A DNA stretch of 64,000 bases, taken from Verrucomicrobiaceae bacterium (GTDB taxonomy: Bacteria; Verrucomicrobiota; Verrucomicrobiia; Verrucomicrobiales; Verrucomicrobiaceae). Below are positions 30,659-39,706 of this stretch, in pieces. The stretch spans positions 124,001 through 188,000 of the forward strand of contig CANGYJ010000006.1 in the NCBI GenBank assembly GCA_947458455.1, given 5' to 3'. The translations under genes and the position numbers were made by a program. The notes beneath the pieces are model-generated. The model worked only from the letters and a program-made list of their open reading frames with translations, did no database searches and was not told the origin of the DNA. Numbering within the stretch: position 1 is the first letter of the stretch; each line of letters opens with the position of its first letter.

Positions 30659-31576
30659 TCACCTTTTTACCACATATCCACCCAGGGCCAGCGCCCCCAG
30701 GATGCCTGAGCGGCCTTTGAGACCAGGGGCAGTGATGAAGTCATCCAGCTCCCGTGTCATCTGCGGCACGCGGAGGTAGCCGTTCATCACCTTGGCAAAT
30801 TTTCCTCGTACGAGAGGCAGGATATGCGGTTGCTCCATCACGCCGCCGCCGAGGATGATGCGGCGGGGACAAAGGGTGAGCGTGATATTGCACAAAGCAT
30901 GCGCCATCACATCGGCGGTCTCTTCCCAAGCCGGGTGGTCATCAGGTAGGGCATCCGCCCGCACGCCCCATCGCACGGCGAGAGCAGTGCCACTCACATA
31001 GCCTTCGACGCAGCTTTTGTGAAAAGGGCAGTGGCAGATGGCCTGCACGGCTTTGGAATTCTGCGGCGGTGGCACCATCAGATGACCGATCTCAGGATGC
31101 AGCAGGCCGTGCAAAAGCTGCCCATGCAAGAGCGCCCCGCCGCCCACGCCTGTGCCCACGGTGATGTAAACCAGCGGATCGATCCCCTTCCCCGCGCCCC
31201 AGAGGTATTCGCCAAGCACGGCGGCATTCACATCCGTGTCAAAAGCCACCGGCACATGGTAGCGAGTTTTCAGCATGTTCACCACATCGACGAACTGCCA
31301 GCCAGGCTTGGGCGTGGTGGTGATGTAGCCATAGGTTTCGCTGTTCGGGTCGAGGTCCACCGGGCCAAAGGAACCCACGCCGATGGCTTCAAACGGCCCG
31401 TGCTTCGATCTCGCGGTGGCGAGATAGCGGCAAACCTCACCGAGCGTCTCCTCCGGCGTGGTGGTGGGGATGCGCACGATGTCCCGCAGGTCCTCTGGGC
31501 CGGTGCCCACGGCACAGACGAACTTTGTCCCGCCGGCCTCAATCGCGGCGATCAGTGGCGCGTTCTCCCGGCTCAT
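30659..31576 (-). CDS. ROK family sugar kinase (fructokinase/glucokinase-like)
   Basis: 305 residues. Phosphorylates a hexose with ATP. N-terminal ATP loop IEAGGTKFVCAVG; VGSFGPVDLDPNS; the Asp of FDTDVNAAVLGEYLWGAG (near 117); VGTGVGGGALLHGQLLHG; and the ROK zinc/sugar module HPEIGH with CPFHKSCVEGYVSG near 160-195. The pattern is closest to ScrK-like fructokinases. The start is 2 bp past the metF stop (TAACCATG), so it is translationally coupled to metF. Confidence 0.9.
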   Translation of the reverse strand: MSRENAPLIAAIEAGGTKFVCAVGTGPEDLRDIVRIPTTTPEETLGEVCRYLATARSKHGPFEAIGVGSFGPVDLDPNSETYGYITTTPKPGWQFVDVVNMLKTRYHVPVAFDTDVNAAVLGEYLWGAGKGIDPLVYITVGTGVGGGALLHGQLLHGLLHPEIGHLMVPPPQNSKAVQAICHCPFHKSCVEGYVSGTALAVRWGVRADALPDDHPAWEETADVMAHALCNITLTLCPRRIILGGGVMEQPHILPLVRGKFAKVMNGYLRVPQMTRELDDFITAPGLKGRSGILGALALGGYVVKR

Positions 31577-31578
31577 GG

Positions 31579-32502
31579 TTACGAGCCCTTGCGCACGGCG
31601 GCAGAGTCATGAATGCCGAGGCTGGCGTAGATCTCGCGGGTGGCGTGGGATTTGTTCAGCGTGTAAAAATGAATGCCGTCCACTCCGTGATCGAGGAGGT
31701 CGAGGCACTGCTCGGTGGCGTAATGAATGCCCACTTTCTGCACGGCGTCCTCGTCACTGCCACAGCGCTGGATGGCGCGGAGAAGCTTTGCCGGGTAACG
31801 TGCCCCAGCGGCCAGCTCGGCCATGCGGCGCATGCCGGAGGCGCTGGTGATGGGCATGATGCCTGCGATAATTGGCACATGGATACCCGCCAGGCGACAG
31901 CGGGCACGGAAATCGTAGAAGTCGTGGTTATCGAAGAACAACTGCGTGCAGATGTAGTCCGCCCCCGCATCCACCTTGGCCTTGAGATGATCCATCTCGA
32001 GGACGCGGTTTGGCGTCGTGGGATGACCTTCGGGGAAACCGGCCACGCCGATGCCAAAGCCACGCTTATCCGCATGCCCGCCACCGGCGTTGAACTTCTT
32101 GATGAAGGCCACGAGGTCCGCCGCGTGCTGAAAGGCATCTTGGGCACGATCATAACCCGCGAGATTCTTCGGCGGATCACCACCGAGAGCGAGGATGTTG
32201 CTCACGCCAGCTTCCGCATAGCGTTCCAAGATGGAGGCCACATCCGCTTCACTATGGCACACGCAGGTAAGGTGCGGCACAGGGTCCAGCGTGGTCGTTT
32301 TTTTGATTCGCACCACGAGATCATGCGTCAGCTCGCGGGTGGAGCCGCCTGCACCATAGGTCACGCTCACAAACGAAGGTTTGTAAGCCTCCAACTCACC
32401 AATCGTCGTATAAAGAGCCTCCGAGGCCTCCGAGGTCTTGGGTGGGAAAAACTCAAACGAGAGCGTTGGCTTCTGATCCTTGAGAATATCGTCGATATGC
32501 AT
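31579..32502 (-). CDS. metF: 5,10-Methylenetetrahydrofolate reductase
   Basis: 307 residues from ATG 32502 (MHIDDILKDQKPT); a longer in-frame start at 32601 overlaps the divergent gene's leader and adds non-conserved text. MetF reduces methylene-THF to methyl-THF with FAD, feeding methionine synthesis. Family landmarks: LSFEFFPPKTSEAS near the N-terminus, TYGAGGSTRELT near residue 55, CHSEADVASILERY, ALGGDPPKNLAGY, and CTQLFFDN near 185. No riboswitch-like leader seen. Coupled with the ROK kinase gene. Divergent from the M20 gene. Confidence 0.95.
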   Translation of the reverse strand: MHIDDILKDQKPTLSFEFFPPKTSEASEALYTTIGELEAYKPSFVSVTYGAGGSTRELTHDLVVRIKKTTTLDPVPHLTCVCHSEADVASILERYAEAGVSNILALGGDPPKNLAGYDRAQDAFQHAADLVAFIKKFNAGGGHADKRGFGIGVAGFPEGHPTTPNRVLEMDHLKAKVDAGADYICTQLFFDNHDFYDFRARCRLAGIHVPIIAGIMPITSASGMRRMAELAAGARYPAKLLRAIQRCGSDEDAVQKVGIHYATEQCLDLLDHGVDGIHFYTLNKSHATREIYASLGIHDSAAVRKGS

Positions 32503-32612
32503 GCTGGCTGGGGTGAAAAGTCGCTCACTCAACCATGCTTCCGCGTTTTGCATAGCCTCGAATCTTGAAAAAACCGGTCGCTTGGAACGATAGACCTCCA
32601 AACCTCCTCACC

Positions 32613-33749
32613 ATGTCTCCCGTCCTCCAAACCCTCGCCGACCTCGTCCGCATCAACAGCATCAACAGCTCCTACGAGGGCGGCCCTGGCGAAGCAGCGG
32701 TCGCGGCCTATGTGCGGCGCTTTTTCGAACAGCGCGGCATCGAAACCTGGGAGCAGGAGGTCTTTCCGGGCCGCAACAACGTCATCGCCCGCGTGCCGGG
32801 ACGCGATCCCTCACGCCGCGTGGTCTTCGAGGCGCACATGGACACCGTTTCCATCAAAGGCATGACGATTGATCCCTTCGATCCCGTCGTGAAGGACGGC
32901 AAAATGCACGGTCGAGGCTCCGTCGATGACAAGGCAGGCCTCGCCACCATGATGCACGCCATCGCGGAGGTGCATGCCAGCGGCGAAAAGCCACCGTGCG
33001 AGCTCTGGATGGCCGCCGTCGTCGATGAGGAATACTCCTTCCGCGGCGTCGTGAAGCTCTGCGAGGACATGCAAGCCCACGCCGCCATCGTCGCCGAGCC
33101 CACGGAGATGCGCTGCGTCATCGCCAGCAAGGGCTGCGTGCGCTGGCGCATCCGCACGAAGGGCAAAGCCGCCCACAGCGCCAAGCCGTACCTCGGCATC
33201 AATGCGATCACCGCCATGGCTCGGGTCGTTCTGGCCATGCAGGAAGACCACGAACGCCTCGCCGCCGCACCGCATCCGTTGCTCGGCCCCGGCACCTGCA
33301 ATGTCGGCGTCATCCACGGCGGGGTGCAGGTCAATTTCGTGCCCGATGAAGCGGTCATCGAGATCGACCGCCGACTCCTCCCCGGCGAGGAAGTCGAAAC
33401 CGTCCTCGCTGGCTATCAAACCATGCTCAACGACCTCTCGCGGCAGCACCCCGACCTCATCGCTGAGATGGAAAAGCCCATGCTGCAGGATTGGCCCTTC
33501 CAAACCGATCCCACCACCTCACTCGTCACCCTTTCTCGCGACGTTCTCCGCTCCATGCAGCGCGATGACACCGTCTGCGGCGTTCCCTTTTGCAGCGATG
33601 CCAGCAAGTTTGGCCGCCTCGGCATTCCCACCATCCTTTTCGGCCCCGGCAGCATCGACCAAGCCCATGCCGCCGTCGAATACGTCGAATGCTCGCAAGT
33701 CGAGGAAGCGCTTCGGTTCTACACCGAGGTCGCGAGGCGGTTTGTGTGA
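32613..33749 (+). CDS. M20 family metallopeptidase/deacylase (ArgE/DapE-like)
   Basis: 378 residues from ATG 32613; a 32565 start adds text that overlaps the divergent leader. Two-zinc co-catalytic hydrolase of the M20 family. Motifs: FEAHMDTV (His-x-Asp near residue 78), HGRGSVDDKAG (metal-bridging Asp), the catalytic Glu-Glu in VVDEEYSF near 140, AEPTEMRCV and the C-terminal DASKFG then GPGSIDQAHAAVEYVE (His ligand near 350). Dimerisation domain between about 175 and 290. The exact substrate (acyl-amino acid or dipeptide) is not predictable. A second M20 protein lies at 47334. Confidence 0.9.
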   Translation: MSPVLQTLADLVRINSINSSYEGGPGEAAVAAYVRRFFEQRGIETWEQEVFPGRNNVIARVPGRDPSRRVVFEAHMDTVSIKGMTIDPFDPVVKDGKMHGRGSVDDKAGLATMMHAIAEVHASGEKPPCELWMAAVVDEEYSFRGVVKLCEDMQAHAAIVAEPTEMRCVIASKGCVRWRIRTKGKAAHSAKPYLGINAITAMARVVLAMQEDHERLAAAPHPLLGPGTCNVGVIHGGVQVNFVPDEAVIEIDRRLLPGEEVETVLAGYQTMLNDLSRQHPDLIAEMEKPMLQDWPFQTDPTTSLVTLSRDVLRSMQRDDTVCGVPFCSDASKFGRLGIPTILFGPGSIDQAHAAVEYVECSQVEEALRFYTEVARRFV

Positions 33750-33762
33750 TCTGAAGGACGCC

Positions 33763-34425
33763 TCACTTCCCTTCCCACAACTTGATGTGGTCGATCTGGC
33801 AGGTGCCGAGATCGATGGCTTTGAAGTCGATCTGCGCCTGGCCGGTCATGTCGATGTTTTTGCTCTCGAAGACGTGCTTCACGCCGTCGATTTGGAGCAG
33901 GAGCGAGCCCTTCTTCAGCTCGATGACCACCTCATGCCATTCGTTCAGCGTGAAGAGCGGCTTCTCCAAGGTCAGCTTCTCCACATCCTTCTTGATCGTG
34001 AGAGTCGTGGCCTTTTCGGCAAAGTTGATCGTGTGAATGTGGTGGCCGAGATCGAGCAGCGGGAAACCTTTTTGAAACGCCTTGGCATCGTAACGCACCC
34101 GCATGGCACAGACGAAGTTCTCCGGCACCTTCTTGAGCCAGATCACCGGTTTGAAGCCCGCGTGCGCTTTGTCGCCTTCGGCCACCTTTTTGGCCTGAAA
34201 TTCCTTCGTGGACTGGTCGCCATGCAAAACGCCATCTCGGATGGCCCAAGTCGTGTTTTGACGCACTTCCCAAAAATCCGCGTTGATCGTGCCGCCATCA
34301 AATTTGTCCTCATAGACAAGCTTCAGGCTTTGGAAGAGCTGCGGCTGGTAAGCAGCCTCCTCCGCGGGGGAGCGGACGGCGGCCAGGGTGAACAGAGCGA
34401 GGGCGAAAAGGCGGGGGGTTCTCAT
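33763..34425 (-). CDS. Exported DUF1080/LamG-like protein
   Basis: 220 residues from ATG 34425, which begins a good signal peptide (MRTPRLFALALFTLAAVRSP); ATG 34446 is an in-frame alternative. The mature part looks like the DUF1080 / 3-keto-disaccharide hydrolase or concanavalin-type fold common in PVC bacteria: EDKFDGGTINADFWEVRQN, WAIRDGVLHGDQST, PENFVCAMRVRYD and LNEWHEVVIELKKGSLLLQI. It is probably periplasmic and acts on or binds polysaccharide, though this is inferred. Convergent with the M20 gene 14 bp away. Confidence 0.8.
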   Translation of the reverse strand: MRTPRLFALALFTLAAVRSPAEEAAYQPQLFQSLKLVYEDKFDGGTINADFWEVRQNTTWAIRDGVLHGDQSTKEFQAKKVAEGDKAHAGFKPVIWLKKVPENFVCAMRVRYDAKAFQKGFPLLDLGHHIHTINFAEKATTLTIKKDVEKLTLEKPLFTLNEWHEVVIELKKGSLLLQIDGVKHVFESKNIDMTGQAQIDFKAIDLGTCQIDHIKLWEGK

Positions 34426-34525
34426 CAGCGACGGGAACGAAGGCATGATGCCTAGCTTTCAGCGCAAAAGCATTAAACTTCCGGCATGCTTTCCGCTTGA
34501 GAGGGCAACAATTCCCTCCCCTGCC

Positions 34526-35225
34526 ATGGCCGACTCCTACACCGAAATCTCCCGCGAAGGCTGATTCAGCCGCATGGGCGTTTCTATCAAAGGCATTCTC
34601 TTTGGCCTCGTCGCCATTCCTGTGTGCGTCATCCTGCTCTGGTCGAATGAAGGCCGCGCCGTCACCACCGCCAACAGCCTCAAAGAAGGTGCCGCCGCCG
34701 TGGTGGCCGTGGCTGCGGACAAGGTGGATGCCGCCAACGACAAGAAGCTCGTCCATGTCAGCGGCGAGGCGAAGACGGAAGCCGAGATCGAAGACCCTGA
34801 CTTTGACCTTTCCGTTCCCGCCTTGCAGCTCATCCGCCACATCGAGATTTACCAGTGGGTGCCCCGATCAGCATGATCGAGAGCGGCGTGGTCAGCGCTG
34901 AGCTGATGTTTCAAAAAGCCGCTTCCGCGCCCCCCTCATCACCTGTATCCTGCGTTTCGCTGGCTTCCTGTTCATGACCTTCGGCTTCATGGCCATCATG
35001 CGTCCGCTCAGCGTGCAGGGCAGCGTCATCCCCTTCATCGGCAGCATCATCGGCATGGGCACGGGCCTTGTCTCCGTGGTGTTGGCTGGCACCATCTCAC
35101 TGGTCGTGACCGACATCGCCTGGATCGCCGTGCGGCCGGCGCTGGGCATCGCCCTGCTCTTGCTCGTCGTGGGCGAGTTCTTCCTGATGCGCAAGATGGC
35201 TGCGGCCAAACCTGCGCAGGCTTGA
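34526..35225 (+). pseudogene. Decayed TMEM43-family membrane protein gene
   Basis: The text begins MADSYTEISREG from ATG 34526, then an in-frame TGA (34562-34564) where relatives usually have a Trp codon, and continues as FSRMGVSIKGILFGLV, typical of TMEM43. GRAV, the region KVDAANDKKLVHVSGEAKT and HIEIYQW are conserved. After residue ~110 another stop occurs (34874-34876). The C-terminal membrane segments reappear at about 34930-35225 in another frame (GFMAIMRPLSVQGSVIPF, TGLVSVVLAGTISLV). About 200 middle residues seem to be missing. Relatives are near 400 residues long. Inactive unless assembly errors explain it. Confidence 0.75.
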
Positions 35226-35251
35226 TGAATCGCTTTTCGGTAGGGAGCCAC

Positions 35252-35713
35252 ATGAAAACCTTCCAAGGCTACCAGGTCATCACGCCGGATGATCTTCACT
35301 GGCGTCCGTCGAACCTGATGCGCCTCCCGAATGCCGATTTTCTTGAACGCACCGGCAGTGAAAACCTCGCCGCGCGTCTCTGGCGCATGCCGCCGAAGAG
35401 TGCGAACACACTGCACAAGCACATCAAATCGGAAGAGTTCTACTTCGTGATCGAAGGCACCGGCCGCCTGCGTGTGGGCGAGGAGACGCTCACCGTGCCG
35501 AAACATGGCGGCGTGCTGGTGGGGCCGGATCAGCTCCGCCAAGTCTTCAATGACACGGATGAAGAAGTGCTCTGGCTCATCATCGGCGGGCCAGAGGAGC
35601 TGGAGTTTGTGCAGGGATCGAAATCGAAGATCGATCTATCGCTTTTCTATCCTCAAGACCCCACCCAACTGCCGAAGGAACTCGAAGGTGTGACGTGGCC
35701 GCCGAACGAGTAA
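35252..35713 (+). CDS. Cupin-domain protein
   Basis: 153 residues from ATG 35252, preceded by GGGAG. A single conserved beta-barrel cupin domain: PPKSANTLHKHIKSEEFYFV contains the first motif's metal-binding His and Glu (G-x-H-x-H-x-E-type, here LHKHIKSEE), then GTGRLRVGEETLTV and the second motif region VLVGPDQLRQVFNDTDEE. In the second motif the usual His is replaced by Arg/Gln, so a metal may be held incompletely. Function unknown; such proteins often bind sugars or act as dioxygenase-like sensors. It follows the decayed TMEM43 gene. Confidence 0.85.
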   Translation: MKTFQGYQVITPDDLHWRPSNLMRLPNADFLERTGSENLAARLWRMPPKSANTLHKHIKSEEFYFVIEGTGRLRVGEETLTVPKHGGVLVGPDQLRQVFNDTDEEVLWLIIGGPEELEFVQGSKSKIDLSLFYPQDPTQLPKELEGVTWPPNE

Positions 35714-35735
35714 AACCCTCAATAGGCTTCCAAGA

Positions 35736-35948
35736 TCAGAGCTGCGTGTAGCTGACCTTCACGCGGACGAAACGCCTGGTGGCGGATGCTTGATCTTCTT
35801 CGATGAGGGCGTGCTCCCAGGTGTCGTCGATGCTGGCGATGGTGAGCGTGGCGGTGGTGAAAAATTGCTCAAAGGCCCAGGCGAGAGAGCCGCTGGTGCC
35901 AACCGCCGCCGCTCCACCGGAGCCCGCCTCCACCTCGCTGGTGCTCAT
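35736..35948 (-). CDS. Small hypothetical protein
   Basis: 70 residues: MSTSEVEAGSGGAAAVGTSG followed by WAFEQFFTTATLTIASIDDTW and a C-terminal basic stretch ending YTQL. It is not recognised. No Shine-Dalgarno or conserved motif. It starts 25 bp after the PhnA gene on the same strand and could be part of that unit, or could be a chance open frame. Confidence 0.4.
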   Translation of the reverse strand: MSTSEVEAGSGGAAAVGTSGSLAWAFEQFFTTATLTIASIDDTWEHALIEEDQASATRRFVRVKVSYTQL

Positions 35949-35972
35949 TTCGGTGGGGAATTGAGGCTCGAA

Positions 35973-36314
35973 TCAAGCAGTGACCTTTTTCACAAAGCAG
36001 GCCTTCAGCCCGATGAGGACGCCATCCATTTTGCAGGAGATCTCATGGTCGCCATCCTGAAGGCGGATGGGTTTGGATTTGGTGCCCACTTTGAGCACCT
36101 CGGAGGAGCCCTTGAGTTTGATGTCCTTGATCATCGCCACGATGTCGCCATCGACGAGCACGTTGCCGTAGGCGTCCTTCACGGCACGCTCCGCATCGGG
36201 GGCTTCCGCTTCGGCCTCCTTGGGCCATTCGTGGCCACAGGTCATGCATTCCAAACGTTCGGCGTGCTCGAGAGCGTGGTTCATCTCGCACATGGGGCAG
36301 GCAGGTTGGCTCAT
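35973..36314 (-). CDS. phnA: PhnA/YjdM-like zinc-ribbon protein
   Basis: 113 residues. It has the N-terminal zinc ribbon CPMCEMNHALEHAERLECMTC and the PhnA C-terminal domain VKDAYGNVLVDGDIVAMIKD followed by LKGSSEVLKVGTKSKPIRL. PhnA/YjdM proteins are named from phosphonate operons but their function is not well established. No phosphonate genes are nearby. It is divergent from the AddA-like gene across about 113 bp. Confidence 0.9.
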   Translation of the reverse strand: MSQPACPMCEMNHALEHAERLECMTCGHEWPKEAEAEAPDAERAVKDAYGNVLVDGDIVAMIKDIKLKGSSEVLKVGTKSKPIRLQDGDHEISCKMDGVLIGLKACFVKKVTA

Positions 36315-36427
36315 AAGGGATCATCAGCCCCCCCGCATGGAGATGAATCAAGCGCTGGGCCTGCGGAATCGAAAGGAAGCGATGAGCGTTTGCCTCATCG
36401 TCAGGGCCGTTCACACTCGCCGCCATC

Positions 36428-39400
36428 ATGGAGCGCATGCGGCACATACTGGTTTCGGCATCGGCGGGGTCTGGAAAGACTTACCAGCTGGTGCGTCGGC
36501 ATGTGCATCTGCTTTCGCTGGGCCAGCGGCCGGAGGAGATCGCGGCGATGACCTTCACGCGGAAGGCGGCAGGGGAGTTTTTTCAGCGCATCCTGCGTCA
36601 GCTCTCGTCGATGGCAGAGGCGGGAGATGCGCAAGGTTACTTCGATGGCTTAAGCCCGGCTCCGCCGCAGAAGGTGGCGTTCAATGAACTGCTGCGCTCG
36701 GTGACGCGGCGACTGCACAAGCTGCGGCTGGGGACAATGGACAGCTTTTTCGCGAATATCGCGGCGTGCTTTCCGCTGGAGCTTGGATTGCCGCTCGGTG
36801 CCCGTGTGATGGCGGAGGATGAAACCCTTCAGGCAAGACGCGAGGCGTTGGATGCCTTGTTGGAGCGGGTGCATGCGGAGCAGGATGGCAAAACGGCTCG
36901 TGCCCTGCTCGAAGGCTACAAACAGGCCACCTTTGGCCATGAAGAACGCGGCGCGGCGGAAAGCCTCGAAAGTTGGATCAAGGCGCATCACGATACTTGG
37001 CTGCAGAGCGATTCTGCCGGGCGCTGGGGTCTCGTGCCGGGCCTCGTGGCAGGCGAAGAAAGCCTGGCGGAGGCTTTGAAGGCTTTGCGGGTTGTTTTCA
37101 CAACGGATCACGACAAGAGCATCGAGTTCTTGAATCAACTCGAAGCGGATCTGGCAATCTGGGAGGCAGGCACGAGTTTTGGCGACCGCCTTGAATATTT
37201 TTTGAAGAACACAGCCCCCATTTGGCCTGAACTCGAAAAAGGCTCGGCAGTCATCCATTGGGGAGGAAAGAAGCTCAAACTCGAAGGCAGCCTGCGAGCG
37301 GCTTGGATGCGGCTGGCACGTGTGATTCTGCAAAAGGAGCTGACCTGCCGTGCTCAACGCACGACGGGCATGGCGGCACTGATGGAGCTATACGAGGGCG
37401 AGTATGCGCGGCGAGTGCGTGGTCGCGGGAGATTGTCCTTCGCGGATGTGCAGCGGCTGCTGGCGCAAGCGGCGGGAACATCGGACTGGTTGCAGAACGA
37501 GGACGCGGACTTGTGGTTCCGACTCGATTCGCGTTACGAGCACTGGCTTTTCGATGAGTTTCAGGACACCAGCCGCGTGCAGTGGGGTGTGGTGAAAGGG
37601 CTCGTCGATGAAGTGATGCAGGATGATGGCGGACGACGCAGTTTTTACGCGGTGGGTGATCCAAAGCAGTCGATCTACCTCTGGCGTCAGGCGGAGCCGG
37701 GATTGTTTGATGACGTGCTGGCGACGTGGCCGCACCGTGAAGGTAGTGAGGAGGGTTTGCGACGCGAGAGCCTGAGCTGTTCCTTCCGCAGCGCCCCGGC
37801 GGTGCTGGATGCGGTGAATGCGGTGTTTGGCGAGCCGGTGGGCATGGAAAGCCTCGTGGCGGGCTGTATGAAGGGTTTTGAGTTTCAGCCTCATCGGGCA
37901 GCGGAGCGCAACCAGGACCTCGCGGGGCATGCGGCGCTGCTTTGCGCCGAAAAAGATGAGGAGCCTGCGATGGTGGTGGCGGCGCTTTTGAAGCATTTGC
38001 AGCCGCTAGAGCGCGGCCTGAGCTGCGCGGTGCTGGTACGTGGCAACGGCGATGCGAATGAGATGGCGGACGCGCTGCGGGCGGAAACGGGCATGGAGAT
38101 CGTGTGCGAATCCCAGCTGCACCCCGCCACTGACAATGCGGTGACGCTGGCGCTGCTCTCCCTGCTGCAATACGCCGCGCATCCCGATGACACGATGGCT
38201 CGCGAGCATCTGCGCATGACGCCACTGCGTGAAAAAATCGAGCCACAGCCCGCGACGATGGCGGAGGTGAGATCGCTCGTGTTTGAAAAAGGCTTCGTCG
38301 GCTTCACGGAGGTGTGGTCGCGGCACCTGCGGGAGGTTTTGCCCGCGATGGACGCCTTTCACGAGCGTCGGCTACGGCAGTTTGGCGAGATCGCGGCGGA
38401 GTTCGATGTGCATGGCTCGCGAGACATCGACGCCTTTCTCCAGCATACCCGCGAGACGCCAATGAGCAGCGGCGGCGCGGCGCAGGCCGTGCAGGTGATG
38501 ACGGTTCACAAGTCCAAGGGCCTCGAATTCGATGTGGTGATCCTTCCCGGCGTGAGCGGGGATGCGATGAATCTCGTGCGCTCCCGCTCGCTGGTGGTGA
38601 ATCGCGATGACGAGGGCATCGCCTGGGTGCTTCAAGAGCCGCCGCGTGCGCTGCTGCCGATGCATGCGGAGCTCCGGGCCGAGTTTGAAGCCGCGAAGCA
38701 ACGGGCGGGCTTCGAATCGCTCTGCCGGCTCTATGTGGCGATGACACGGGCCAAGCGCGGCCTGTATCTCGTGGCGAAACCGCCACCCAAAACCTCCACC
38801 TCGGTGAACGAGGCTCAATTCCTCCGTGGCATGCTGCGCAGCGGCGCGGCGGTGGAACGGGATGGATTCCAAATCGAATGGGAAACGGGTGATGCGGCGT
38901 GGTTTGCCGGCCTTGAGCCGACCGCAAAAACCGAGTCCACTGCCCTTCCCGAAGCCCGCGAGCCGCTGGGTGAACTTTTGCGTCGTCATCAGGCCATGCC
39001 GCGTCGTGTGACGCCCTCGGGTGAAGAGGATTTTCAGGTCAAAGGCAGCGTGCTCTTCAGCGAAGGCCGCGAGCCGGGGCGTCGGCTTGGCACGTTGGTG
39101 CATGAGCTGCTGGCCCTCGTGGAATGGGATCGAGATTTGAGCACGCTTGAGCCGCTTTGGGCAAAAAGCGGGCTGCTGCGCGGCGATGCCATCGAGGACA
39201 TCGCTTTGACGATGGTGCGGGAGGTGCTGGCCTCCTCCGATGTGGCCGCGGCCTTCACGAAACCATCTCCGGAGGCGCAGGTGTGGCGGGAGCGGTCCTT
39301 CGATATGATCCACAACGGCAACTGGATCAGCGGAACCTTTGACCGCGTGATCGTGGGCGGCGACTCGGCGAGATTGATCGATTTCAAAACGGATGACATC

Positions 39401-39559
39401 TCCGCCGAAGGCGCTTTGGAGGACAAACTGAAGGGCTACGCCCCGCAGATCGCCCTTTATCGGGAGGCCATCGCCCGGCTCACGGGGCTGCCAGTGGAAA
39501 AAGTAAGCTGCGAGCTGCTGTTCACGCGGCGGCGGCGGCTCGTGGCGCTGAGCTTGTGA
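36428..39559 (+). CDS. UvrD/RecB-like helicase-nuclease (AddA-like)
   Basis: 1,043 residues. Superfamily 1A helicase plus nuclease. Walker A ASAGSGKTYQLV near residue 13; MTFTRKAAGE (motif Ia); Walker B FDEFQDTS near 375; GDPKQSIYLWRQAEP (motif III) near 415; LSCSFRSAPAVL (motif IV); VMTVHKSKGLEFDVVI (motif V) near 690; and LYVAMTRAKRGLY (motif VI) near 770. The C-terminal domain (about 870-1043) carries a PD-(D/E)xK-like nuclease site around SGTFDRVIVGG and LIDFKTD. No AddB partner is seen nearby, which is notable. Such enzymes process DNA double-strand breaks. Confidence 0.9.
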   Translation: MERMRHILVSASAGSGKTYQLVRRHVHLLSLGQRPEEIAAMTFTRKAAGEFFQRILRQLSSMAEAGDAQGYFDGLSPAPPQKVAFNELLRSVTRRLHKLRLGTMDSFFANIAACFPLELGLPLGARVMAEDETLQARREALDALLERVHAEQDGKTARALLEGYKQATFGHEERGAAESLESWIKAHHDTWLQSDSAGRWGLVPGLVAGEESLAEALKALRVVFTTDHDKSIEFLNQLEADLAIWEAGTSFGDRLEYFLKNTAPIWPELEKGSAVIHWGGKKLKLEGSLRAAWMRLARVILQKELTCRAQRTTGMAALMELYEGEYARRVRGRGRLSFADVQRLLAQAAGTSDWLQNEDADLWFRLDSRYEHWLFDEFQDTSRVQWGVVKGLVDEVMQDDGGRRSFYAVGDPKQSIYLWRQAEPGLFDDVLATWPHREGSEEGLRRESLSCSFRSAPAVLDAVNAVFGEPVGMESLVAGCMKGFEFQPHRAAERNQDLAGHAALLCAEKDEEPAMVVAALLKHLQPLERGLSCAVLVRGNGDANEMADALRAETGMEIVCESQLHPATDNAVTLALLSLLQYAAHPDDTMAREHLRMTPLREKIEPQPATMAEVRSLVFEKGFVGFTEVWSRHLREVLPAMDAFHERRLRQFGEIAAEFDVHGSRDIDAFLQHTRETPMSSGGAAQAVQVMTVHKSKGLEFDVVILPGVSGDAMNLVRSRSLVVNRDDEGIAWVLQEPPRALLPMHAELRAEFEAAKQRAGFESLCRLYVAMTRAKRGLYLVAKPPPKTSTSVNEAQFLRGMLRSGAAVERDGFQIEWETGDAAWFAGLEPTAKTESTALPEAREPLGELLRRHQAMPRRVTPSGEEDFQVKGSVLFSEGREPGRRLGTLVHELLALVEWDRDLSTLEPLWAKSGLLRGDAIEDIALTMVREVLASSDVAAAFTKPSPEAQVWRERSFDMIHNGNWISGTFDRVIVGGDSARLIDFKTDDISAEGALEDKLKGYAPQIALYREAIARLTGLPVEKVSCELLFTRRRRLVALSL

Positions 39560-39706
39560 GATGAGTGAATCCAACGTGGGTTTTCATACGCAAAAACTTG
39601 TGTGATCTCACAAGCTCTGGCATGGAACCAGCCCCCCCTTTCCGCTCCGCGTCGTCGAATCTCCCCGAAACGAGAATCTTTCGAGGCGGGACGGACCAGA
39701 AACCCC

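Noticed and set aside
32503-32612. SAM or other riboswitch upstream of metF
   Set aside because: The 110-bp divergent gap has no recognisable riboswitch core or terminator.
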